A DNA stretch of 8,596 nt from Chitinivibrionales bacterium (lineage in GTDB: Bacteria; Fibrobacterota; Chitinivibrionia; Chitinivibrionales; JANQEN01), in the NCBI GenBank assembly GCA_030593665.1, contig JAUVGS010000058.1, positions 1 through 8,596 of the forward strand. Direction: 5' to 3'. Both the position numbers and the translations under genes were made by a program. Shown here piece by piece: positions 1-6,535 of the stretch. Numbering within the stretch: the stretch's first letter is position 1; each line of letters opens with the position of its first letter. Below the pieces are notes generated by a model. The model had not been told where the DNA came from. It was given only the letters and a program-made list of their open reading frames with translations, and did no database searches.

Positions 1-162
1 TTTTTTTCCTATACACGTGTCAAGGTCAAACGTCTTATCTGTGTAATGGTACATTTTAAATATTGGTGCTTTGTCCCCTTCCTCAATCCAGGCTGAGGTA
101 TTGGAAGACAGCACACCGACAATTAAAAATGTGAGATACAATAGAAAGGCTACGTTTCGCAT
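1..162 (-). CDS. Exported redoxin (thioredoxin-fold) protein, N-terminal part only
   Basis: The first 54 codons are visible; the gene runs off the left edge. The start ATG (complement of 160-162) follows a strong ribosome binding site, GGGAGG, 6 nt upstream. Residues 1-24 form a signal peptide: Arg at position 2, a hydrophobic core (AFLLYLTFLIVGVL), and an SNTSA cleavage region just before Trp25. The mature start reads EEGDKAPIFKM. This GDKAP-x-F pattern opens AhpC/TSA, Redoxin and TlpA/ResA-like domains, so a periplasmic thiol-disulfide or peroxide-handling protein is likely. The catalytic CxxC or peroxidatic Cys would lie beyond the window edge. Cys50 is too early in the fold to be the active site. 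The specific subfamily cannot be given. Confidence 0.7.
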   Translation of the reverse strand, partial: MRNVAFLLYLTFLIVGVLSSNTSAWIEEGDKAPIFKMYHYTDKTFDLDTCIGKK

Positions 163-227
163 AGGCCCTCCCTTTTATTTGAAAGTAAAATGTAATAAAA
201 TTAAAAAACCTTAAAATTACGACAGCA

Positions 228-467
228 TTAACTGTATGTATCTGGCAAAAATGCTATAATCTGCATTCTTTCCCCTATAGTGAAATATATACAACAATGG
301 GCACTATTTTCCTTTATTTCTGCATCGTAAACGAATTTATGTTCACCGGTAGTGCACAACCTCCAGCTATTCTGCAGGCAGGATATGCGAATTAGATTCT
401 TGTCGTTAATGAAAACAATGACATTACTATTCGGACAGTTATAAAAATGACCCATTCCTGCGATCAC
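228..467 (-). CDS. Possible small hypothetical protein (79 aa)
   Basis: I do not recognise this protein. It lies upstream of the redoxin gene on the same strand, 65 nt away, so the two could be co-transcribed. The sequence alternates polar residues with short hydrophobic stretches (NVIVFIND, CCIYFTIGERMQIIAF), which resembles a small beta-rich soluble domain. It has five cysteines, no signal peptide and no known motif. Codon use is unremarkable. Neither ATG (467 or 455) has a well-placed ribosome binding site; an AGGA directly abuts the second. It may be a real small gene, a decayed fragment, or chance. Confidence 0.3.
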   Translation of the reverse strand: MIAGMGHFYNCPNSNVIVFINDKNLIRISCLQNSWRLCTTGEHKFVYDAEIKENSAHCCIYFTIGERMQIIAFLPDTYS

Positions 468-731
468 CGGTTAATCGATAATGCCAGAGGTGCACAATTC
501 CTTAAATATCTGAAAGATGAAATCGAATATCCGATATTGACACTGCTGCAGGTAGGATGTAGTTTGGATTTTAAAAGAAATTGGATTATTGGAATGATGG
601 AATACTGGAGTACTATGTTCGAACAAGGAAAATCTTTTTCATTACTCCATTTATTTCTACCACTTGAACATTTGAATCATGCTTACTTAAGGAAATTTCT
701 ATGTCATCACAATATGATTTCGACCTTGTAA
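447..731 (+). CDS. Doubtful small ORF ahead of lpdA (94 aa)
   Basis: This open frame overlaps the first 31 nt of the dihydrolipoamide dehydrogenase gene in another frame. Its ATG has no Shine-Dalgarno sequence; the upstream bases are TTATAAAA. The middle part (GCSLDFKRNWIIGMMEYW) looks protein-like, but I recognise no family. It also overlaps the opposite-strand 79-aa frame at 447-467. It is most likely spurious or the remnant of an older gene. I keep it only because the 163-700 stretch has nothing better. Confidence 0.15.
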   Translation: MTHSCDHRLIDNARGAQFLKYLKDEIEYPILTLLQVGCSLDFKRNWIIGMMEYWSTMFEQGKSFSLLHLFLPLEHLNHAYLRKFLCHHNMISTL

Positions 732-2092
732 TCCTCGGTGCAGGCCCCGGCGGGTATGTCGCGGCAATCCGGGCATCACAACTTGGCTTGCAAACCTGCA
801 TTATCGAAAAGGACCGGTTAGGCGGTATCTGCCTTAACTGGGGATGCATTCCGTCAAAGTCACTCCTGCATCAGGCAGCCCTTTTCTCAGATATCCCCCT
901 TCTTGAGAAAATAGGCGTTACCGTATCAACCGAGCATTTGAATTATGCTGCTGTGCAGGCGAATTCGCGAAAAGCCGCGACAAAGCTGTCAAGGGGCGTT
1001 GCCTATCTTATGAAAAAAAACAATGTTACTGTTAAAACCGGTGCCGGTGTAATCACGGATGTACATACGGTTACGATTGACAATACTGAAAAAGTCACCG
1101 GTGCAAACATTATTATCGCAACAGGCTCCTCCCCTGTCCGGATCCCCGGATTCGAATTTGATGAGGAAACCATTCTTTCCTCAACAGGAGCTCTGCAACT
1201 GCAGTCATTACCAAAAAGCCTTGCCATTCTCGGCGGCGGCGCTATCGGCGTTGAATTCTCCTATGTATTCAGTTCATTCGGTGTTGAAGTGCACCTTATT
1301 GAAATGCTGGACCGTATTTTACCGCTTGAAGACAACGAAGTGGTGGATGTGGTTGTAAAAGCTCTCAAGAAAAAGGGCGTCTGTGTATACACCGGTACAA
1401 AAGCTGAATCCTGCCGGCAAAACGGCGATATGTATACGGTCACCCTGTCATCCGGTAATGAGCAGAAAGAAATCTCCGTTGAAAGAATACTTGTGGCAGT
1501 CGGTCGATCCTCCAACACGAAAGATATCGGTCTGGAAACAGTGGGCATTGCAACGGAACGGGGATGTATCCCTGTTGGAGATTATTACCAGACTGCGGTT
1601 CCGCATATCTATGCAATCGGAGATGTTATCAATACTCCCCTTCTTGCCCATGTTGCCTCCCGTGAAGGCGAAATTGCTGTAGAACATATTGCCGGCAAAG
1701 AAACAGAAGCCGGAATCGATCCCGTTATAATCCCAAGTGCGGTATATTGCGAACCGCAATTAGCGAGTTTCGGGTTGACAGAGGCAAATGCAGCCGATGA
1801 AAACATTCCCTTCGAAAAGGCGGTATTCCCCTATCGTGGTGCCGGCAAATCTATTGCCATTGAGAAACCGGACGGCCTGGTTAAATTACTGTATCATAAG
1901 GAGACAAAAGAGATAATCGGAGCTCATATCGCGGGAACAGATGCAACTGAAATTATACATGAATTACTTGTTGCGAAAAAAGCAAACCTCCTGCCTGTTG
2001 ACATTGCGGATACGATCCATGCGCACCCCAGTATTGCAGAAACCATTATGGAATCTGCAAAGCTGGCAGAGGGAAGAGCTATTCACATTTAG
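701..2092 (+). CDS. lpdA: Dihydrolipoamide dehydrogenase (E3, FAD flavoprotein)
   Basis: This enzyme reoxidises protein-bound dihydrolipoamide with NAD+, serving 2-oxo-acid dehydrogenase complexes or the glycine cleavage system in the cytoplasm. At 463 aa it has normal family length. Visible landmarks are the FAD dinucleotide fold GAGPGG (13-18), the redox-active disulfide Cys44/Cys49 in GGICLNWGCIPSK, ATGSSP (140-145), the NAD-binding GGGAIGVE (178-185), the second FAD contact AIGD (305-308), and the C-terminal catalytic dyad His442/Glu447 in HPSIAE. All key residues are present. AAGGA lies 8 nt before the ATG and supports this start. No E1, E2, lipoyl synthase or gcv genes adjoin it in the window, so the complex it serves is unknown. 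Mercuric reductase and glutathione reductase are less likely because the HPSIAE tail is lipoamide-dehydrogenase-like. Confidence 0.95.
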   Translation: MSSQYDFDLVILGAGPGGYVAAIRASQLGLQTCIIEKDRLGGICLNWGCIPSKSLLHQAALFSDIPLLEKIGVTVSTEHLNYAAVQANSRKAATKLSRGVAYLMKKNNVTVKTGAGVITDVHTVTIDNTEKVTGANIIIATGSSPVRIPGFEFDEETILSSTGALQLQSLPKSLAILGGGAIGVEFSYVFSSFGVEVHLIEMLDRILPLEDNEVVDVVVKALKKKGVCVYTGTKAESCRQNGDMYTVTLSSGNEQKEISVERILVAVGRSSNTKDIGLETVGIATERGCIPVGDYYQTAVPHIYAIGDVINTPLLAHVASREGEIAVEHIAGKETEAGIDPVIIPSAVYCEPQLASFGLTEANAADENIPFEKAVFPYRGAGKSIAIEKPDGLVKLLYHKETKEIIGAHIAGTDATEIIHELLVAKKANLLPVDIADTIHAHPSIAETIMESAKLAEGRAIHI

Positions 2093-2149
2093 GCACTGTT
2101 TTGCCACACACATTTGCTGTATATCTCCAGAAAATAAAACATCCGGTTT

Positions 2150-2944
2150 TTATCTGTCCAGCATCTCATTCATCGCCCCGGTACGATATCCTTTCGTATC
2201 GAGTGCGACAAAGGTAAATCCGGCCTCTTTGCATAACGTTTCAAGCTCGCTACGCACCTGCCATGCCTTGTCCATTTCTTCAGAGATAAATTCCAGCCGG
2301 GCAAGGTCCCCATGACTTCGTACCCTGAACTGGGTAAATCCAAGCTCCCGTATCCCCTTCTCAGATTGTTCCGCTCTATCGAGCTTCTCTTTGGTGATTT
2401 TTTCACCGTAGGGGAATCGGGAAGCCAGACAGGCAAAGGAAGGTTTCGTTGCAGTCGGCAAGTTTAATTGCTCTGAATAGAATCGTATCTCTTCCTTTGT
2501 CAATTCTGCATCACACAATGGTGAAACAATATGCAATTCCCTGATAGCCCGCATACCAGGCCGGTAATCGCACAGATCATCGGCATTACTCCCGTCAAAC
2601 ACCGCCTCATATTTCTTCTCCCCTGCAATATCCGTGATAAGTGTGAACAGTTCGTGCTTGCAGTAGTAACACCGGTCCGGCGGATTATCCGAGAAACCGG
2701 GAATGTCAATTTCTTCCGAGACAATAATCCGCTGTTCAACGCCCAATTGTCTCGCAATCTCCCTTGATTCCTCCAGTTCAAACTCCGGATAGGTGGATGA
2801 AGTCGCGGTTACCAACAATACTTTACCACCCAGGACCTCTTTTGCCACCCTCGCCAGGAACGTACTGTCAACACCGCCGGAAAATGCTATAACCGCCGAT
2901 GAATATTGTCCGATAATTTCTTTTAGTTTGTCCAGTTTTTCCAT
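2150..2944 (-). CDS. larE: LarE-type ATP-dependent sacrificial sulfur transferase
   Basis: LarE proteins use ATP to activate a pyridinium dicarboxylate precursor and give it sulfur for the nickel-pincer (NPN) cofactor of lactate racemase and its relatives. At 264 aa the length is typical. The PP-loop SGGVDST is at residues 22-28. Family motifs follow: NPPDRCYYCK (87-96), DGSNADD (117-123) and DYRPG (126-130), and the ACLASRFPYG segment. Cys172 in that segment sits where the sacrificial Cys (C176 in Lactiplantibacillus plantarum LarE) is expected. No other Cys lies within 25 residues of it, which favours the single-Cys sacrificial type over a cluster-binding one. AAAGGA lies 7 nt before the ATG. 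The gene converges on lpdA with a 57-nt gap. No larA, larB or larC is in the window. Confidence 0.9.
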   Translation of the reverse strand: MEKLDKLKEIIGQYSSAVIAFSGGVDSTFLARVAKEVLGGKVLLVTATSSTYPEFELEESREIARQLGVEQRIIVSEEIDIPGFSDNPPDRCYYCKHELFTLITDIAGEKKYEAVFDGSNADDLCDYRPGMRAIRELHIVSPLCDAELTKEEIRFYSEQLNLPTATKPSFACLASRFPYGEKITKEKLDRAEQSEKGIRELGFTQFRVRSHGDLARLEFISEEMDKAWQVRSELETLCKEAGFTFVALDTKGYRTGAMNEMLDR

Positions 2945-3259
2945 TTCCCGGTCCTTTTAGCTGCTGGTTTTATCTTTAATAATAGGTGAGGTGTATAAGT
3001 AGTAATATAATTTGTTATTAATATACTTTTTGTTTCATCTTAAACCCCTTTTAAATCAATTTCTTGGCGTAAATCCTTTTTACAGGGTATATTAATTACT
3101 GGATAAGAAATTGTAGATTTAAGGGAAGTGTCCACATATTTCAGTTCCGCAGAGAGGCAGTTAAATGTGTTAAGAAACTGAAAACACGTTTAGAGAAGTT
3201 TGTCCTATAATTATCAGAACATAAAACACGTCTAATTCGTTTCAGCAGATTCGGAGAAG
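2945..3259. other. 315-nt AT-rich intergenic region with short repeats
   Basis: This gap separates divergently transcribed genes (larE leftward, ankyrin gene rightward), so it should contain both promoters. It is AT-rich around 2975-3060. TTTCAGTT (3139-3146) and AACTGAAA (3176-3183) form an 8-bp stem with a 29-nt loop. AAAACACGT occurs twice in direct orientation (3181-3189 and 3223-3231). I see no RNA gene and no clear -10/-35 pair. Confidence 0.4.
3253..3257 (+). promoter_or_regulatory. Ribosome binding site that favours the second ATG
   Basis: GGAGA lies only 2 nt before the ATG at 3260 but 8 nt before the ATG at 3266. The wider spacing is normal, so translation probably begins at 3266 rather than at the first ATG. 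Confidence 0.6.
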
Positions 3260-3265
3260 ATGATA

Positions 3266-4000
3266 ATGGCAGATTTGGTTTTGAAGGGATGTATTGCAGT
3301 GAAATCTATCACCAGTTTTTTTGGAGCACGTTCATCTGAACCACCGGATAAAGATAAAATTATTTTCCTGACTGCAACGAGGAATGGTGATCAGCGCACG
3401 ATGCTGAAATTGTTAAAGAAACATCCATCCATAATACACGCACGGGCAAAGGAGTCAATAACCGCATTGCACTATGCAGCATACCTTGGCCATTACAATT
3501 TAGTAAAAATACTCCTTGACGCAAACGCCGACATTCACGCAACGGTCACTAATGGCTGGGCACCGCTCCATTTCGCAGCAAGCGAAGGGGAAGTTGAAAT
3601 CATTGAGCTACTTCTTGAGTATGGTGCTGATATAAATGCACGGGATTCAAGAGGCGTTACTCCTTTAGGGGTTACTATAGCGGCTCGAAGAGATAATTCC
3701 GAGCAGTTTCTTTATGAAAAAGGTGCTAGTCTGGGAGGAGAGGACCTGTCATTTCTCAATGATGGAATTGAGCTGTTGAGTGGAAACGATACTAAAAGGG
3801 GTGTCAGGGCTCTTAGCGAAGCATTACGAATCAATCCTATACTCGTAAAAGCACATCAGGTTCTTGCAATTCACTATATGGGGATTCACGATAAGAATGA
3901 AGCACTAAAGCATTATGAAATTCTAAAAGATCTTGACCGGAAACTTACTCAGGAGCTGCTGGAAACTCCTTTGGGTCATCTTTTTCAGCAAAGGCAGTAA
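3266..4000 (+). CDS. Ankyrin-repeat protein with C-terminal TPR-like helices
   Basis: This is a protein-protein interaction scaffold of unknown partner. Using the ATG at 3266 it has 244 aa; the ATG at 3260 would add two residues. Numbered from the longer form, a degenerate capping repeat (about 34-63) is followed by two clear ankyrin repeats: TALHYAAYLGHYNLVKILLD (68-87) ending ANADIHA, and APLHFAASEGEVEIIELLLE (101-120) ending YGADINARD. A third, weaker repeat covers about 131-160 (GVTPLGVTIAARRDN). Residues 165-230 switch to amphipathic helices resembling a TPR pair: GVRALSEALRINPILVKAHQ, then NEALKHYEILKDLD. No signal peptide or transmembrane segment is visible, and LKGC near the N-terminus is a poor lipobox. 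It therefore looks cytoplasmic. No neighbour suggests a target, and it appears monocistronic. Confidence 0.85.
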   Translation: MADLVLKGCIAVKSITSFFGARSSEPPDKDKIIFLTATRNGDQRTMLKLLKKHPSIIHARAKESITALHYAAYLGHYNLVKILLDANADIHATVTNGWAPLHFAASEGEVEIIELLLEYGADINARDSRGVTPLGVTIAARRDNSEQFLYEKGASLGGEDLSFLNDGIELLSGNDTKRGVRALSEALRINPILVKAHQVLAIHYMGIHDKNEALKHYEILKDLDRKLTQELLETPLGHLFQQRQ

Positions 4001-4151
4001 ATGTACACCACAGGGATGTACAAGTTTACACCTCTATCTTCAACCATGCAGGATACAAAATAAGTTTAGCTGATAGTTGACAGGGATTTCCTTTTCTGAA
4101 AACAAAAAGGTGATCTCCCGAAAAGCAAGGGAAAGTTGAAGGTCGCGGTCA

Positions 4152-4352
4152 TTATCCTCCTCCGACAAACTGTACGATCTCCAGGTGATCACCTTCCGCC
4201 AGAAGCGTTACAGCCCATGCTTCCCGTTTGACAATGTTTTTGTTACGTTCAATAACAATACAATCGCAAGTAATATTTTTATATGATAAAAATCTCTGAA
4301 TTGAAACAGATTCTGTTAGTTCTTCTAATGTTCCATTAACCGTGATCTGCAT
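4152..4352 (-). CDS. thiS: ThiS/MoaD-like sulfur carrier protein
   Basis: This 66-aa ubiquitin-fold carrier ends in FVGGG with the stop directly after it. The C-terminal diglycine is the site that is adenylated and converted to a thiocarboxylate. Other ThiS features are the N-terminal strand MQITVNGTLEEL, the VKREAWAVTLLAEGD stretch (about 41-55) and HLEIVQFVGGG. In thiamine synthesis ThiS donates sulfur to the thiazole ring. However, it is the last gene of a metY-rrf2-thiS operon, 17 nt after the regulator, and no thiF or thiG is in the window. A ThiS-like carrier feeding O-acetylhomoserine sulfhydrylase is known from Wolinella succinogenes (HcyS), so homocysteine synthesis is an equally good role. 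The C-terminus needs no trimming, so a JAB-type protease would not be required. The ribosome binding site is weak. Confidence 0.85.
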   Translation of the reverse strand: MQITVNGTLEELTESVSIQRFLSYKNITCDCIVIERNKNIVKREAWAVTLLAEGDHLEIVQFVGGG

Positions 4353-4369
4353 ACCTATACCCGGCTGGA

Positions 4370-4807
4370 TTAAATGATATAATTGATTATACCGAAATCA
4401 GTTTTCTCCCTATCAAGCAGGTCCTGGAGTGTGATCCCGGAAAGAGCCTCGATCTGAGCCTCATAAAGTTTCTGCCACGCTCTACGGGACAGGCATCGCG
4501 GGACTTTATCACACAGCCCGGGTCTCTCAAGGCACTCTACCGGACAGACAGTCCCTTCAAGGGCCAGTACAATATCCAGAACTTTTATTTGTGATGGTGG
4601 TTTGTCAAGAACAAAACCGCCATCAGCCCCACGTATGGTTGATACTATATTCCAACTCTTGAGCGCACTGAGAATATTCTCAAGATACCCTTCTGAAATG
4701 TCCTGCGTCTTTGCAATATCTTTGCGTTTTGTCGGACATTTTTTATAGTTACGGGCGATTTCAATCAGAGCCCGTGTACCGTATCTTGTTCTCGTTGACA
4801 GTTTCAT
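4370..4807 (-). CDS. Rrf2-family transcriptional regulator with cysteine cluster
   Basis: This is a 145-aa Rrf2 (IscR/CymR-type) DNA-binding protein. It starts with the family signature MKLSTRTRYGTRALIEIA. A winged helix-turn-helix follows (about 27-70), with ISEGYLENILSALK as recognition region and the wing IRGADGGFVLDKPP. VLDIVLALEG precedes the effector region. Four cysteines (88, 92, 99, 105) lie in CPVECLERPGLCDKVPRC, in the position of the Fe-S ligands of IscR and NsrR. Iron-sulfur, redox or cysteine-state sensing is therefore plausible; CymR-type cysteine regulators lack this cluster. The gene lies 26 nt after metY and 17 nt before thiS, so it probably controls its own sulfur-assimilation operon. 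No Shine-Dalgarno sequence is evident before the ATG, which may mean translation depends on coupling to metY. Confidence 0.9.
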   Translation of the reverse strand: MKLSTRTRYGTRALIEIARNYKKCPTKRKDIAKTQDISEGYLENILSALKSWNIVSTIRGADGGFVLDKPPSQIKVLDIVLALEGTVCPVECLERPGLCDKVPRCLSRRAWQKLYEAQIEALSGITLQDLLDREKTDFGIINYII

Positions 4808-4833
4808 AATATAAAAGACTATTTAAACAGGTT

Positions 4834-6129
4834 CTATGCATGTAACTTTTCAAGAGCATCATCTAATGCACCAATCAAATCATCCTTATTTTCCAGACCT
4901 ACTGAAAGACGAATCAAATCCGGTGTCAAACCGCTTGCAGCCTGCTGTTCTTCATTCAACTGTGAATGAGAGGTACTTGCCGGATGGAGGATAAGACTCT
5001 TTGCATCACCCACATTTGCAAGATGGGAAAACAGTTCAATTGAATCGATCAATTTTACTGCTGCACCATAGCCGCCTTTCACCCCGAAAACAACCATACC
5101 GCCAAATCCTTTTTTCAGATATCTGTTTGCTGTTTCATACGCAGGATCGTCTTCAAGTCCGGGATACCGAACCCATTCTACATGATCATTTTCCTTAAGG
5201 AATTGCGCAACAGCTAACGCATTCTCACAATGCCTCTGCATGCGGAGCGGCAGTGTTTCAATTCCCTGTAAAAATATCCATGCATTATCAGGTGAAATAC
5301 ATGCCCCGAGATTGCGTAACGGGACAAGACGCATGCGAAGAATAAATGCCAGCGGATTAAGATCACCGAGATCATGGGCATACCGTATACCACCATAACT
5401 TGGATCCGGTTCGTTAAACAGGGCAAACTTCGGATCGGTCCAGTCAAATTTCCCGGAATCAACAACCACGCCGCCGATACCACTCCCGTGGCCGCCAAGC
5501 CATTTAGTCAATGAATGTGCCACAATATCAGCACCATACTCAAACGGATTTAAAAGATATGGTGTTGTAAAAGTCGAATCAACGATCAAAGGCAGATTGT
5601 GCTTGTGCGCAATTTCTGCAACAGCTTCGATATCAGTCACACCAAGAACCGGATTACCGATTGTCTCAATATACACGGCCCGTGTTTTCTCATGTATGGC
5701 AGCCTCAAACTCTTCGGGTTTATCATGATTGACAAAACGAACGTTAATGCCGAATTGAGGAAGGATATTGCTGAACATGGTGTAGGTGCCACCATAAAGA
5801 TTGTTTGCAGAAAGAACTTCATCTCCCTGCCGGCAGATAGTAATGATAGAATAGTAAATTGCGGATGTGCCGGATGCAAGAGCCAGACCTGCCGCCCCAC
5901 CCTCAAGTGCGGCTACCCGCTGCTCAAGGATATCCTGTGTTGGATTCATCAACCTCGTATAAATATTTCCAAGTTCTTTTAGGGCAAAAAGATTTGCCGC
6001 GTGCTCAGTGTTTTTAAACAGGTATGAACTTGTCCGATAGACCGGTACGCCCCTTGCCAGGGTTGCAGGATCAGGTGCCTGTCCTGCATGGAGTGCCAGT
6101 GTGTCAAAATGGTAGTTTGAATTACTCAT
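4834..6129 (-). CDS. metY: O-acetylhomoserine sulfhydrylase (PLP-dependent)
   Basis: MetY replaces the acetyl group of O-acetylhomoserine with sulfide, or with a thiocarboxylate-derived sulfur, to give homocysteine for methionine. At 431 aa the length is typical of the Cys/Met PLP family's O-acetylhomoserine branch; cystathionine synthases are nearer 380-400. Landmarks are HAGQAPDPATLARGVPVYRTSSY at the start (residues 14-36), YTRLMNPTQD (57-66), the SGTSA phosphate loop (86-90), the PLP Asp184 region (IVDSTFTTP), and the Schiff-base Lys209 in SLTKWLGGHGSGIGG. The HPASTSHSQL segment near the C-terminus is also characteristic. AAGGAG sits 8 nt before the ATG. The gene follows a cysK remnant by 67 nt and is followed by rrf2 and thiS, forming a sulfur-assimilation operon. 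Confidence 0.95.
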   Translation of the reverse strand: MSNSNYHFDTLALHAGQAPDPATLARGVPVYRTSSYLFKNTEHAANLFALKELGNIYTRLMNPTQDILEQRVAALEGGAAGLALASGTSAIYYSIITICRQGDEVLSANNLYGGTYTMFSNILPQFGINVRFVNHDKPEEFEAAIHEKTRAVYIETIGNPVLGVTDIEAVAEIAHKHNLPLIVDSTFTTPYLLNPFEYGADIVAHSLTKWLGGHGSGIGGVVVDSGKFDWTDPKFALFNEPDPSYGGIRYAHDLGDLNPLAFILRMRLVPLRNLGACISPDNAWIFLQGIETLPLRMQRHCENALAVAQFLKENDHVEWVRYPGLEDDPAYETANRYLKKGFGGMVVFGVKGGYGAAVKLIDSIELFSHLANVGDAKSLILHPASTSHSQLNEEQQAASGLTPDLIRLSVGLENKDDLIGALDDALEKLHA

Positions 6130-6196
6130 CCAACTACTCCTTCTTGTAAAATAATGGTTAATAAAATAGTTTTTATCTTCTACTTAATACGATAAT

Positions 6197-6304
6197 TTAA
6201 ATCTGTTTCTCAAAAAGCCGGGTACTGAGATAATGTTCACCGGTGTCCGGTAAAATTACGGCAATCAGTTTACCGGCATTTTCTTTTAGCCGTCCTATTG
6301 TATT
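6197..6304 (-). pseudogene. cysK: C-terminal remnant of cysteine synthase (O-acetylserine sulfhydrylase)
   Basis: Translating the minus strand gives 35 codons and a stop. They contain ENAGKLIAVILPDTGEHYLS followed by TRLFEKQI. This is the characteristic C-terminal tail of CysK-type enzymes (usual form GKLIVVILPDTGERYLST), which end a protein of about 305 aa. An in-frame TAA (complement of 6305-6307) and loss of homology lie directly upstream, so about 270 N-terminal codons are missing, including the PLP lysine. No start codon or ribosome binding site serves the fragment. It precedes metY in the same orientation, so the ancestral operon was probably cysK-metY-rrf2-thiS. A palindromic element begins about 10 nt beyond the break and may be linked to the truncation. 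An intact cysK may exist elsewhere in the genome. Confidence 0.85.
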
Positions 6305-6317
6305 TTATTATCAGTTT

Positions 6318-6490
6318 AGTACCTTATGAAAAATTTTCTACCCTGAAGGGCACCCACCATGTGCGTTTTTTACCCTGAAGGGCATAAGAGATACTAAGAA
6401 GTAAATTTCCAAGAATCTCTAATTACCCTCAAGGGGCACAATGTGGCACAGGGTGCCCTTCAGGGTAGAAAATTATTTCGTGAAGGTACT
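6318..6490. mobile_element. MITE-like nested palindromic element, 173 nt
   Basis: The two ends are inverted repeats. AGTACCTT (6318-6325) matches AAGGTACT (6483-6490), and 24 nt at 6332-6355 are a perfect reverse complement of 6451-6474, with 6-8 poorly matched bases between. Inside are further pairings: AGAGAT (6387-6392) with ATCTCT (6415-6420), and CACCCACCATGTGC with GCACAATGTGGCACAGGGTG. Four copies of a CCCTNNAGGG half-palindrome occur at about 6341-6350, 6373-6382, 6426-6435 and 6457-6466. No ORF of useful size lies inside. CAGTTTA occurs on both sides (6312-6318 and 6497-6503), but it does not abut the right end, so it is not a convincing target duplication. The structure fits a non-autonomous transposable element or a REP/ERIC-type palindromic repeat. 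A large transcribed hairpin acting as a bidirectional terminator is an alternative. Confidence 0.65.
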
Positions 6491-6535
6491 TACTTGCAGT
6501 TTATCTGCGTTAGGGATATCGAATTAAAAAAGCCA

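Noticed and set aside
1003..1806. Several minus-strand and shifted open frames inside lpdA, and similar ones inside metY, larE and the ThiI-like gene.
   Set aside because: They are shadows of strongly supported genes, with no ribosome binding sites or recognisable domains.
2093..2149. Search for a bidirectional terminator between convergent lpdA and larE.
   Set aside because: Only a very weak AAAAC/GGTTTT pairing is present. I see no supportable hairpin.
3100..3210. A plus-strand frame ending in TAA at 3210 that reads FRREAVKCVKKLKTRLEKFVL-like, reminiscent of an IS3 OrfA segment.
   Set aside because: It is short, has no start or ribosome binding site, and the resemblance is only a few residues. 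It is more likely chance.
4003..4024. TGTACA repeated around a 9-nt loop just after the ankyrin gene stop.
   Set aside because: TGTACA is self-complementary, the stem is 6 bp, and no T-run follows.
4092..4113. CCTTTT-ctgaaaacaa-AAAGG hairpin between the ankyrin gene and thiS, as a possible terminator.
   Set aside because: The stem is only 5-6 A/T-rich pairs, and no T-tract follows on either strand.
6318..6490. CRISPR-like reading of the CCCTGAAGGG repeats.
   Set aside because: The repeats are only about 10-14 nt, irregularly spaced (about 32, 53 and 31 nt), and arranged as an inverted palindrome.
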